A stretch of 64,000 bases of DNA, from contig JANPIX010000001.1 of the NCBI GenBank assembly GCA_031425195.1, forward strand, positions 62,001-126,000. The letters are read 5' to 3'. The notes under the pieces were generated by a model that was not told the origin of the DNA, made no database searches, and saw only the letters and a list, made by a program, of their open reading frames with translations. This DNA is from JANPIX01 sp031425195. Lineage in GTDB: Bacteria; Pseudomonadota; Alphaproteobacteria; Rhodobacterales; Rhodobacteraceae. Positions 1 through 7,891 of the stretch are shown piece by piece. A program made the position numbers and the translations under genes. Every line of letters begins with the position of its first letter. The first letter of the stretch is position 1.

Positions 1-268
1 AGGTACCGTACCAATCCCAAACCGCCCCCGGCGCATCAGGCGGCAGTGGTCCCGCTCAGTCCCACCCGCCACTGGTCGTTTTGCTTGTTTGCGCCGTTTG
101 GCGGGGGTTTCGGGCAAGTCAGTTTCAGTCCGGTTTACGAACAAGCCGCGCGGCATTTTGCCACGCACACGAACGCCAAGGTGGTCGCTGGACAAAGCCG
201 AGCGTCGGGCACTAACGTAGGGTCAACATCGCGGCTGGATAAAACGTCGCTGATCCAACCCGGTGGAG
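1..268. other. Window edge and upstream region of the S8 protease gene
   Basis: No gene could be supported here. The reading frames that cross it lack recognisable protein features and overlap the start of the protease gene. A short GGTAC-C-GTACC inverted repeat sits at the very left edge. No clear promoter was identified. Confidence 0.4.
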
Positions 269-2419
269 ATGCTGTTGATACCTGTAGATCCCCTGTATGC
301 GACACAGTGGCACTTTGGCCTGATCGGGAACATCCAGAAAATATGGGACGAATTTAACGGCACCGGAATCAAGGTTGCGGTTTACGATGACGGGGTGGAT
401 TTCGACCACCAAGATCTGAACGACAATTATGACGCCAGTCTGGAAGTCGTGGATGATTTGGGCAATATCCAGCGCCCGATCCCTGATGACGTCAATCACA
501 GTCATGGCACATCCTGTGCAGGGCTGATCGCGGCGGAAAATAATGGCGTCGGCGGGGTTGGCGTGGCGTGGGGCGTGTCACTGACGGGGGTGAACGTCCA
601 CTTTTACAACGATGAAAAATACGGGGCGATCAACAACGCTGACCCGCTGCCTTTTGTCGAACTTGTCCGGCAGGGCGCAAATTTCGACATCGTGTCGAAC
701 AGTTGGGGATCAAATCCGGATTATTCGCCGTCATACGGCCTTTTGTCGGGTGGTTTTGATGACGTTGTAAACCAGGCCTATGCAACACTGGCAAGCACAG
801 GCCGCGACGGGCTGGGCACGATCATTGTCAAAGCGGCGGGTAACGAGGCGCTGGATGCCAATGGTCAGGGGCTCAATGCCAGCCGGTTCACGATCACGGT
901 AGCTGCAAGTGCACAAGACGGTTTTATCACGTCGTATTCAAACCATGGTTCGAGCATTCTGGTTGCGGCTCCTGCCGCTGCTGTCACGACTGACGCGACT
1001 GGCGCTTCCGGAAAAACACTCACGGATTATACTGATGCCTTTAACGGCACCTCGGCGGCGACACCTGTAGTGGCTGGCGTCTTGGCTCTGATGCTCGATG
1101 CCAACGAAACACTTGGCTGGCGCGATGTGCAGAACATCCTTGCCGCATCTGCCCGCCTAACAGGAAGCGCCTTCGGATCGTCGGCGCAGGGTTTTGAGGT
1201 TGGCGCTTGGCAAAGCAATGCAGCGACCACATGGAATGGCGGGGGCTATCATATAAATGCCAGTTATGGGTACGGCATGGTGGACGCTTATGCCGCGGTG
1301 CGCATGGCGGAAGTCTGGCATCTGTTCAACAGCCCTGAAATCAGCCTGAGCGAAATCAGATTGGATACCGCGACCAACGATTTACAGGACATCCTTCTTC
1401 CGTCTGACGGAACGCCAGTCTTGACAACGTTCACGATAGGCAATGTCGGCATCGAACATGTCGCAATTTCCATGACGATCAACTCGACATTCATCGGTGA
1501 TCTGCAGGTCCGGCTGACGTCACCAGACGGCACGACAATCGTCGCCAAAAGCAGCTCTGATACCGGCACCGACGTAAACGGCGCATGGGTTTTCGGACTC
1601 GAAGGGTTTCGCGGCGAACAATCGGAAGGCACCTGGACTCTGGAACTTGTCGATACCGACCCTCAGGATGCAATCACAGTCGAAGGAGCCGCACTCGACA
1701 TCTACGGCTCCTTTTCCACGATCGACAAGGTGCATCACTTTACCGACGAATTCCTGACGATGCGGGGCTTTGAGGCGGATCGTGCCACGATTGTTCACAG
1801 CGATCGGGGTGTTGACTGGCTCAACTTTGCCGCTGTGACTGGCAACGTGGCGGTGAACCTTGCTGCGGGGCAGATGATCCGCGTGGGCGGCGTGGATTGG
1901 GCCACGCTGGATCGCAATTTCGAAAACGTGGTAACGGGCGACGGGAATGACCTGCTGACCGGCACGGGCGGGGCAAACAAGATTTACGGGATGCGCGGGC
2001 AGGACAGTCTTGCCGGCAGCGCCGGGCGTGACGTTCTGGATGGCGGGGCGGGCAATGACCGGCTCGGCGGCGGGGCGGGTCGCGATCTGCTGACTGGTGG
2101 CGCTGGGCGTGATACGTTCGTGTTTGACACATCCCCGCGCCGGAACGTCGATGTCATAGCCGATTTCAACGCGCCGGCCGATACCTTCCGTCTGGATGAT
2201 GCGGTGTATAAGGCTCTGACAGCAGGCACGCTCAAGACGGGGGCCTTTGCCGCCAACATGACCGGCCAAGCCACAGATGCGAACGATCGTGTGATCTATG
2301 AAAGGGATAGCGGCAAGTTGTTTTTTGACCGCGACGGATCGGGCGACGCCGCCCGCATTCAGTTTGCCGTGCTGGACCCGCGCCTTGCGTTGTCGCACAT
2401 TGATTTCGTGATTTTCTAG
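269..2419 (+). CDS. Secreted subtilisin-like (S8) serine protease with P domain and RTX repeats
   Basis: A 716-residue protein. The peptidase S8 triad is visible: Asp40 in VAVYDDGVD, His79 in NHSHGTSCAG and Ser262 in FNGTSAATP, with oxyanion Asn192 in AAGNE. Residues ~350-485 form a proprotein-convertase P domain, with a DLQVRLTSPDGT stretch and a GTWTLELVD stretch. Residues ~555-625 carry glycine- and aspartate-rich nonapeptides of the RTX calcium-binding type, followed by a serralysin-like C-terminal region. There is no N-terminal signal peptide, which fits type I secretion through the C-terminus, but no type I exporter gene lies in the window. The start is uncertain. ATG 269 is given, but GGTGGAG directly before it suits TTG 275 better, and an in-frame GTG lies at 263. 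The kexin-like layout of protease plus P domain joined to RTX is typical of marine alphaproteobacteria. Confidence 0.9.
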   Translation: MLLIPVDPLYATQWHFGLIGNIQKIWDEFNGTGIKVAVYDDGVDFDHQDLNDNYDASLEVVDDLGNIQRPIPDDVNHSHGTSCAGLIAAENNGVGGVGVAWGVSLTGVNVHFYNDEKYGAINNADPLPFVELVRQGANFDIVSNSWGSNPDYSPSYGLLSGGFDDVVNQAYATLASTGRDGLGTIIVKAAGNEALDANGQGLNASRFTITVAASAQDGFITSYSNHGSSILVAAPAAAVTTDATGASGKTLTDYTDAFNGTSAATPVVAGVLALMLDANETLGWRDVQNILAASARLTGSAFGSSAQGFEVGAWQSNAATTWNGGGYHINASYGYGMVDAYAAVRMAEVWHLFNSPEISLSEIRLDTATNDLQDILLPSDGTPVLTTFTIGNVGIEHVAISMTINSTFIGDLQVRLTSPDGTTIVAKSSSDTGTDVNGAWVFGLEGFRGEQSEGTWTLELVDTDPQDAITVEGAALDIYGSFSTIDKVHHFTDEFLTMRGFEADRATIVHSDRGVDWLNFAAVTGNVAVNLAAGQMIRVGGVDWATLDRNFENVVTGDGNDLLTGTGGANKIYGMRGQDSLAGSAGRDVLDGGAGNDRLGGGAGRDLLTGGAGRDTFVFDTSPRRNVDVIADFNAPADTFRLDDAVYKALTAGTLKTGAFAANMTGQATDANDRVIYERDSGKLFFDRDGSGDAARIQFAVLDPRLALSHIDFVIF

Positions 2420-2537
2420 GCGCTTGCACGAAGGCTTTTGCGGTAAACGATGCTCCCAGGCCTAAAGATGGCCGCTTGACCCCGTCATCACCCGCCCCTA
2501 GCGTGCGGCCTTCCCCGCATGACCCGGAGCCAGGCCC

Positions 2538-3677
2538 TTGATCGACCTTCCCAATGATGCACTTCTGCTTGGCCGTGTCTGGCGGGCTGGCCTCGGCCCC
2601 TGCCTTGTCACCTTGCGGCAGGGCCACCTGTTCGACATCACCACAAAGGTTGCGCCGACGATGCGTGATGTGATGGAACAGGCCGATATCCCGGCCTTTG
2701 TGGCGGCCATTGCGGGCGAAGATATCGGCACTCTGGCCGACATCGCCGCCACCAGTGTGGAGCCGTCTTCCGACGCGACCCGGCTTTTGGCGCCCTGCGA
2801 TCTGCAGGCGGTCAAGGCCTGCGGTGTGACGTTTGCCCGGTCGATGATCGAACGCGTCATCGAAGAACGCGCCGGTGGCAATGCCGCGCGCGCCGCGGAA
2901 ATCCGCACCCAGATCGCCGGTCTGATCGGTGACAGCCTGCGCGATCTGGTGCCCGGTTCGCCCGCCGCCGCCAAGGTCAAGGCGGTGCTGCAGACCGAAG
3001 TGCTGTGGTCGCAATACCTTGAAGTTGGCATTGGTCCCGACGCCGAGGTCTTCACCAAGGCCCAACCGATGAGCGCGGTTGGCTGGGGTGCCAGTGTCGG
3101 CCTGCACCCGATCAGCAAATGGAACAACCCGGAACCCGAGGTTGTGATGGTGGTCGACAGCACCGGGCGCATCGTGGGGGCCACATTGGGCAATGACGTG
3201 AACCTGCGCGACGTGGAGGGGCGTTCTGCCCTGTTGCTGGGCAAGGCAAAGGACAACAACGCCGCAGCCAGTCTTGGGCCGTTCATCCGCGTGTTCGACG
3301 GCAAGTTCACACTGGATACGGTTCGGCAGATGGAACTGTCGCTGACCGTCAGGGGCACTGACGGCTTTACCCTGACGGGCAGTTCGTCGATGTCCGAAAT
3401 CAGCCGCGATCCCGCTGATCTGGTTGCGCAGACACGGGGGCGGCATCACCAGTATCCCGACGGGTTCCTGCTGTATTGTGGCACGATGTTTTCCCCAATC
3501 CAGGATCGCGACGGGCCGGGCCAGGGCTTCACCCATCACACAGGCGACGTGGTAACCATTGCGACTGACGAGCTTGGGTCACTGACCAACACTGTGCGCC
3601 TGTCAACCGAAGCCCCCGAATGGACCTTTGGCACTCGCGCGCTGATGTCCAACCTTGCCGGGCGTGGGCTGTTGTAG
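2538..3677 (+). CDS. Fumarylacetoacetate hydrolase family protein, XylX-like sugar-acid dehydratase candidate
   Basis: A 379-residue protein whose C-terminal two thirds resemble the FAH fold (VEGRSALLLGKAKDNNAAASLGP, then VRGTDGFTLTGSS). Length and N-terminal extension (LLGRVW...HLFDITTKVAPTM) recall the ~385-residue FAH members that dehydrate 2-keto-3-deoxy sugar acids, such as Caulobacter XylX. That substrate assignment is an inference. The start is TTG, chosen because GGAG lies 8 bases upstream and the upstream ATG at 2519 is in another frame. It follows the protease gene by 118 bases and converges with a broken gene downstream. No other pentose-acid pathway gene is adjacent. Confidence 0.75.
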   Translation: MIDLPNDALLLGRVWRAGLGPCLVTLRQGHLFDITTKVAPTMRDVMEQADIPAFVAAIAGEDIGTLADIAATSVEPSSDATRLLAPCDLQAVKACGVTFARSMIERVIEERAGGNAARAAEIRTQIAGLIGDSLRDLVPGSPAAAKVKAVLQTEVLWSQYLEVGIGPDAEVFTKAQPMSAVGWGASVGLHPISKWNNPEPEVVMVVDSTGRIVGATLGNDVNLRDVEGRSALLLGKAKDNNAAASLGPFIRVFDGKFTLDTVRQMELSLTVRGTDGFTLTGSSSMSEISRDPADLVAQTRGRHHQYPDGFLLYCGTMFSPIQDRDGPGQGFTHHTGDVVTIATDELGSLTNTVRLSTEAPEWTFGTRALMSNLAGRGLL

Positions 3678-3685
3678 GCAGCGGC

Positions 3686-3709
3686 GCGGGCGGCTTGTTG
3701 TCCGCCCGC
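3686..3709. terminator. Hairpin between convergent genes
   Basis: GCGGGCGG and CCGCCCGC form a perfect 8-bp stem around an 8-base loop, 8 bases after the FAH-family stop codon. There is no clear T tract on the plus strand. A second small inverted repeat (CCGAACG/CGTTCGG, 3730-3745) follows. Together they may separate the two convergent genes. Confidence 0.45.
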
Positions 3710-3752
3710 AGCACAAGTCCTGGGTCATTCCGAACGCCCGTTCGGGAATCCA

Positions 3753-4064
3753 TCAGTTCATGTGCCACACCATTGCCAGATGCGACATCTGCATGGACGC
3801 TGCATCTATCATCTGAACGAATGGCTTGAAGGCGGGGTCGGCCATCACAGCATTGGACGCGTCCATCGCATCACGGTGGCCGGCCCAGGTCACGATATCA
3901 GACCAGGTTCCATCCTCACTTTCACCCAACATCCGTGCGACAAAGCCCGGTTGACGGCGCTACACCGCTTCGGTGGCGCGGGCATTCATCACAAACGCTT
4001 CCCGCCCGACCCCCTGCACAAGGCGGAATTTCACCAGTTCGATTGATCTTTGATTTTGCATCAT
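3753..4064 (-). pseudogene. Small dimeric alpha/beta-barrel (ABM/NIPSNAP-like) gene with an in-frame TAG
   Basis: Read leftward from ATG 4064, the frame gives ELVKFRLVQGVGREAFVMNARATEAV, then TAG at 3962-3960 (codon 35 of 104). It continues in the same frame as RRQPGFVARMLGESEDGTW and ends HLAMVWHMN. The two halves read as one continuous small protein of the antibiotic-monooxygenase/NIPSNAP-like stress-responsive dimeric barrel type. In that family the position before RRQPGF is usually occupied by a hydrophobic or Trp-containing segment, so TGG to TAG is the simplest lesion. No frameshift is needed. Alternative starts are ATG 4061 and ATG 4073 with GGAGAGG close by. It is either a nonsense pseudogene or a sequencing error. 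The product is not confidently named. Confidence 0.75.
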
Positions 4065-4105
4065 CCTCTCCATAATTGCGATGAAGTGACTTTGGCAGGG
4101 CCCAA

Positions 4106-4123
4106 CTGACAACACCCTGTCAG
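4106..4123. repeat. Small inverted repeat upstream of the broken gene
   Basis: CTGACA-ACACCC-TGTCAG is a perfect 6-bp inverted repeat about 40 bases upstream of the leftward broken gene. It could be an operator or a minor hairpin; there is no further support. Confidence 0.3.
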
Positions 4124-4271
4124 CAACAGACAATCGATCCGCTGTTTTTCGGTCTGACCCCGAACGGCGCGTTCAGCCAGCGGTTCGCGACAGCGCCGAA
4201 ACCTACCGCCACGTTACTCTGACCCCGGCGGCAAAAACCCGCGCGCCGTGGCGGGAATTGCAAACACGCCG

Positions 4272-4296
4272 GGAACATACCCAGCGACCAACCGTT
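4272..4296 (+). promoter_or_regulatory. EcfG (general stress sigma) promoter of the DUF2382 pair
   Basis: GGAAC (4272-4276), 16 bases, CGTT (4293-4296) is an exact match to the alphaproteobacterial EcfG consensus GGAAC-N16/17-CGTT. Transcription should begin near 4303, about 53 bases before ATG 4356. The upstream in-frame start at 4248 lies before this promoter and so is unlikely. On the opposite strand GGAAC (4298-4294), N16 and TGTT (4277-4274) form an overlapping weaker match pointing at the broken gene. Confidence 0.75.
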
Positions 4297-4355
4297 CCTT
4301 CCTTACCAAGAGCGACTCCAGGTCGCGTGCTTTGTTTCAAGGGGGCAACGGTCTG

Positions 4356-4778
4356 ATGACCATCTACACGGGTCCGGAAGATCGACCGCTCGAGGTCGTC
4401 GAAGAACACCTGTCCGTCAACACGGCCGAGGTGGTCACCGGGCGCGTGCACGTCGCCGTCACAACCCAGACTGTCGAACAGCCCGTCAGCCTGTCGCTGA
4501 ACCGGACAGAGGTTGAAGTCGTCCGCCATGAACTTAGCCACACACTTCCGCCTGATGCGCCCGTGCCGCAACAGCGGATCGAAGGCAACACGACGATCAT
4601 CCCGATCCTCGAAGAAATCGTCGTGGTCGAAACGCGGCTCGTCCTGCGAGCCGAAGTGCATGTGACCCGTGTGACCACCGCCGAGACTGTTTCAACCACA
4701 GTCCCGCTGCGGCGTCAGACGGCCAACGTAACCCGCGATACAGACGTTCCCCCCGGCCAAATCCCAACAGGAGATTGA
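4356..4778 (+). CDS. DUF2382 (YsnF/AvaK-type) stress protein
   Basis: A 140-residue protein made almost entirely of the DUF2382 module: a VVEEHLSVNTAEVVTGRVHV stretch, then SLSLNRTEVEVVRHEL and IIPILEEIVVVETRLVLRAEVHV. This beta-rich repeat is found in YsnF/AvaK stress proteins; its biochemical role is unknown. ATG 4356 is preferred because AAGGGGG lies upstream and the EcfG-type promoter at 4272-4296 is downstream of the longer alternative start. The stop is one base before the next gene, so the two are a translationally close pair under one promoter. Confidence 0.8.
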   Translation: MTIYTGPEDRPLEVVEEHLSVNTAEVVTGRVHVAVTTQTVEQPVSLSLNRTEVEVVRHELSHTLPPDAPVPQQRIEGNTTIIPILEEIVVVETRLVLRAEVHVTRVTTAETVSTTVPLRRQTANVTRDTDVPPGQIPTGD

Positions 4779-4779
4779 A

Positions 4780-5826
4780 ATGGAAACCACCCAAACGCAG
4801 CGCCGTGAAATCACGGCATTCTTCGATGATCGCAGCGCGGCCGACCGCGCCATGCGCGCCCTGTCCGAAGCAGGCATCCCGACATCGGATGTCCGACTTG
4901 TCGAAGGACAGAACACCGGCGAAGCCGCCCAGGACAACCGCAGTTTCTTTGAAATGCTGGGCGATCTTTTCATGCCTGATGATGATCGCTCCACCTATGC
5001 CGAAGGCCTTCGTCGCGGCGGTTATATGATCAGCGTAACGACAAGCGGAACGCACTCTGAAACCGTGCTGGACATTCTGGATGACGAAGGCTCGGTCGAC
5101 ATGGATGACCGCGCCCGTTCGTGGGAAGCCGAAGGCTGGTCCGGACAGGGCAGCGGCGGCGGCATGTCGTCGGGCACAGGTGCCATGGGCTCGATGGGCT
5201 CGATGAGCGGCGCGGGTATGGGCGCTGGAATGGGCGCCGGTCTCGGCATGGGTGCGACCACTGACTCGGACACGATGAGCGGCGATCTGACGGGTGTAAG
5301 CGCCGAACGTCGCGACACCGACTATGACGATTCGGTCGGCGGGTCGGGCAGCATCCTTGGCGGTGAACTGGCAAGCGGCGCAACAGGGTCGGACGACAGC
5401 GGCCTGTTCGGTTCCCGGCATGATCGCACAACCTCGCAAGACGCCTCCATCCCGGTTGTCGCGGAACAACTGCGGGTTGGCAAACGCGACGTTGCAAATG
5501 GCCGTGTCCGGGTCCGGTCCTATGTGGTGGAAGAGCCTGTGGATGTCGACGTATCGCTTCGCTCCGAACATGTGGAGGTGCACCGCACGCCGGTGGATCG
5601 TGCCGTCAGCGCCGAAGACGCGTTCCGCGACCGCACCATCGAAGCTGAAGAAACCTCGCAAGAGGCTGTGATCGCCAAGGATGCCCGTGTCGTCGAAGAA
5701 ATCAGCGTCGAAAAGACGGCTGAAGAACACACCGAAACCATCAGCGACACCGTTCGGCGTACCGAGGTAGAGATTGACGACGAACGGCTGGGCGATAGCC
5801 AGTCGCGCAACCAGCAATCCCGCTGA
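4780..5826 (+). CDS. YflT-like general stress domain plus DUF2382 protein
   Basis: A 348-residue protein. Residues ~8-95 (ITAFFDDRSAADRAMRALSEAG...) match the heat-induced/general stress YflT-type (17M-like) domain. Residues ~120-165 are a Gly/Met/Ser-rich linker with repeated GAGMGAG units. Residues ~225-345 are a DUF2382 domain (VVAEQLRVGKRDVANGRVRVRS...), with a shorter echo in the acidic tail. AGGAG lies 8 bases before the ATG. It shares the EcfG promoter of the preceding DUF2382 gene, and a strong intrinsic terminator follows its stop. The role is inferred only as general stress; the pairing of a solo DUF2382 with a YflT-DUF2382 fusion suggests hetero-association. Confidence 0.85.
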   Translation: METTQTQRREITAFFDDRSAADRAMRALSEAGIPTSDVRLVEGQNTGEAAQDNRSFFEMLGDLFMPDDDRSTYAEGLRRGGYMISVTTSGTHSETVLDILDDEGSVDMDDRARSWEAEGWSGQGSGGGMSSGTGAMGSMGSMSGAGMGAGMGAGLGMGATTDSDTMSGDLTGVSAERRDTDYDDSVGGSGSILGGELASGATGSDDSGLFGSRHDRTTSQDASIPVVAEQLRVGKRDVANGRVRVRSYVVEEPVDVDVSLRSEHVEVHRTPVDRAVSAEDAFRDRTIEAEETSQEAVIAKDARVVEEISVEKTAEEHTETISDTVRRTEVEIDDERLGDSQSRNQQSR

Positions 5827-5847
5827 CACAAGCCTGAACTGAAATCA

Positions 5848-5874
5848 GGGGGACGGGAAACCCGTCCCCCTTTT
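5848..5874 (+). terminator. Intrinsic terminator after the DUF2382 pair
   Basis: GGGGGACGGG-AAA-CCCGTCCCCC is a perfect 10-bp stem with a 3-base loop, followed by TTTT. It lies 21 bases after the stop codon. It also separates this operon from the leftward glycosidase gene, whose stop is at 5890. Confidence 0.92.
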
Positions 5875-5889
5875 CATGCCGCGCGGAAT

Positions 5890-7593
5890 CTAACCTGCGG
5901 CCTCTATCCGGTACTGCCCGAACGGGCCCGCATCCGTCAGGATGAACCGCCCTGCCATCCCGTCAATCGCCAGATCCAGAACAGCATCAATCGCTGCACT
6001 CGCATCGGTTGCGGGGTCTGTCCGAATTTCAAGGCTCCGCCCAAGTCCGGCAAGCTGGACCCGGAACAGATGGCCCGCCGCGACAGAGTTCGCCTCCAGC
6101 CGGCCCCAGACGTCGCCTGCGTCAACCTCGTGCGTCTGCGTCCGGATGCGGCGTCGCGCGCAGCATTCCACTATGGCGCTTAACAGATCGCCCTCTGCCG
6201 CCACCTGCAAGACGGCGCTGTCATCGTCAATCCTGTCGCGTCGCCACCATCCGGGCCGCGTCAACAACGGGTGATCAAACCGGCCATGCCTGACCAGCGC
6301 CCGGGCGGCGTGGGCAATCGCCGTCGGCCGTGGCGGATCATGCCGCACGTCAAAGGCCCCGCTTTCATAAAACCCCGCCCTTTCGCGCATCATCGAATTC
6401 CAGTCGTAAGACCCGAACAACGCCCAGATGCTAACGGCCCGGACATCGATGCCTTCCCGCCTTGCCGCATGGCCCGCATCCCACGCCTCCATCAACCAGC
6501 GCAGTTGTTCTTCACGTGTCGATCCATTGTGCACTTCGGTCATGGCGATGGGCAGCCCATACCGCGCGTGCAGTTCGCGAATCCGCCCAAACGCGCCAAC
6601 CCGCCGCTCCAGCGCCGGAACATGAACTGCCGCCACATCCACATAGTCAGACTGCATTTCAGCAGCATTGCCGGCATCAGGGTAACGCGCAACCCGGTGG
6701 TCAAGATAGCGGTCACTGGTCAGGTAATGATCAAGCCCGATGATATCGGGCGGGCACGGATGATCGACAAGCGCGTCAAGTTCGATAGGATCAACCCCAG
6801 CCGCACAGAATTCCTGCCAAAATCGGTGCCCGCGGTCCACCCGCCCGCATTGCAGATCAAACCCCAGAAACCGGCGTTCGTTTTCATATTCTGCCTGATG
6901 GGCCAGCGGCTTGGTCGAAAACACCCGCCCGACATCTTCGGTCTGCACCAACACCGCGTCGGGGCGCACCGCGCGTATCCGCGCCATCGCCGCCGACGTC
7001 GCACGCGTCTGTGCCGCGACGCTGCGCAAGAAAGTTGGCGTATCGCGCTGATGCGGTTCCCATACGCCGTACAAACACGCAATGCGGGCCGTGGTGACAG
7101 GTTCATTGATCGGTGTGAAATGGCCAAGGCCGGGAAAACGCCGGATCATCTTTTCGGCAAACGCGGCAAAGCGTTCGACAAAACCATCATCGCCCGGCTT
7201 TAACCCGCCTGGCCCGTTGCCGTGATGCAGAAACCCGACAATAGGTGTGATGCCCAAATGTTCAAGCCGCGCAAGCCGGGCGGCATGGAACGCAAACGCA
7301 CGTTCTTCATCGCCCTCGACATGCGCCCACAGCAAAGGGTAGCGAAGCGTGCGGATGCCCAGTTCTGCCACGCGGTCCAGATCGTCGTCGCGAAACAGAA
7401 ATCCCGTTTCAACCTGTTGGTCGCAGACCGCCCCGTTGATCGTGACATGACTGCATTCCACACCACCCCAAAGTTCCAGAGTGGATACTGTGCCGTTCAG
7501 CCCCATGCCGGCAGGCGATGGTTTGAAGTCCAGAAAAGCGTTCAAGTTCGGCTCCGCCCGTTGGATCCCATGTGCACGGGCAGCGCCAGACAT
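5890..7593 (-). CDS. Glycoside hydrolase family 1-like protein with an unrecognised C-terminal region
   Basis: A 567-residue cytoplasmic-type protein. Residues ~35-430 are a TIM barrel of GH1 type. The candidate acid/base is Glu164 in FTPINEPVT and the candidate nucleophile is Glu353 in MTEVHNG; both glutamates are kept. Relatives in alphaproteobacteria often continue after a PGWWRR motif into an RmlD-type sugar-nucleotide reductase domain. Here PGWWRR (~448-452) is followed by only ~115 residues that I do not recognise, with no Rossmann GxxGxxG motif. A GGAAC-N16-GGTT match upstream (7802-7778) suggests general-stress control. The start codon lacks a strong Shine-Dalgarno sequence and could be slightly different. 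Substrate unknown. Confidence 0.75.
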   Translation of the reverse strand: MSGAARAHGIQRAEPNLNAFLDFKPSPAGMGLNGTVSTLELWGGVECSHVTINGAVCDQQVETGFLFRDDDLDRVAELGIRTLRYPLLWAHVEGDEERAFAFHAARLARLEHLGITPIVGFLHHGNGPGGLKPGDDGFVERFAAFAEKMIRRFPGLGHFTPINEPVTTARIACLYGVWEPHQRDTPTFLRSVAAQTRATSAAMARIRAVRPDAVLVQTEDVGRVFSTKPLAHQAEYENERRFLGFDLQCGRVDRGHRFWQEFCAAGVDPIELDALVDHPCPPDIIGLDHYLTSDRYLDHRVARYPDAGNAAEMQSDYVDVAAVHVPALERRVGAFGRIRELHARYGLPIAMTEVHNGSTREEQLRWLMEAWDAGHAARREGIDVRAVSIWALFGSYDWNSMMRERAGFYESGAFDVRHDPPRPTAIAHAARALVRHGRFDHPLLTRPGWWRRDRIDDDSAVLQVAAEGDLLSAIVECCARRRIRTQTHEVDAGDVWGRLEANSVAAGHLFRVQLAGLGRSLEIRTDPATDASAAIDAVLDLAIDGMAGRFILTDAGPFGQYRIEAAG

Positions 7594-7777
7594 GGTCTCG
7601 TTGCGTTTATCCAGAAGGTTTTCCAGATTGTTTCAATGGCTTCTGCCTTTGCAAAGCCCGTTGCACTTTGGCGCGGCGAACCGGCTTGGCGGGCAGATCG
7701 TCATGGTCACAGGCCCTATGATCAACATGGTTCACCTTCCGCAGCGCAATGGCGGGCGCTTGGCACCGCGTGATTGC

Positions 7778-7802
7778 AACCCTTCGCAGCAGTGAATGTT
7801 CC
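7778..7802 (-). promoter_or_regulatory. Probable EcfG promoter of the GH1-like gene
   Basis: On the minus strand GGAAC (7802-7798), 16 bases, GGTT (7781-7778). The -10 differs from CGTT at the least conserved base. The implied start of transcription is near 7771, giving a ~178-base leader to the ATG at 7593. The rest of the 298-base gap (7594-7891) shows no gene. Confidence 0.5.
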
Positions 7803-7891
7803 GCAGTTTTCGGTCGCGCTACATCGACTGGCAGGGTGAACGCCTGTCTTTGCTGTCGATCACGTGAATGCCTTGCGGGCCGGGCGTCAGG

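Noticed and set aside
46..357. 103-codon plus-strand frame at the left edge
   Set aside because: It overlaps the protease start in another frame, has no ribosome binding site and no protein-like features.
1520..2398. Long 292-codon minus-strand frame
   Set aside because: It is the antisense shadow of the RTX-tailed protease, produced by high GC3; it contains no domain signal.
2232..3539. 435-codon minus-strand frame over the FAH-family gene
   Set aside because: The antisense composition is His/Gly/Arg/Gln-rich, a typical shadow; the sense strand shows a clear FAH-family protein.
4248..4355. Longer start for the first DUF2382 gene
   Set aside because: It begins upstream of the EcfG promoter at 4272-4296 and adds a non-conserved segment; ATG 4356 has a good ribosome binding site.
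4597..5829. 410-codon minus-strand frame opposite the DUF2382 fusion gene
   Set aside because: A shadow frame with biased composition; sense frame, terminator and promoter all support the plus strand.
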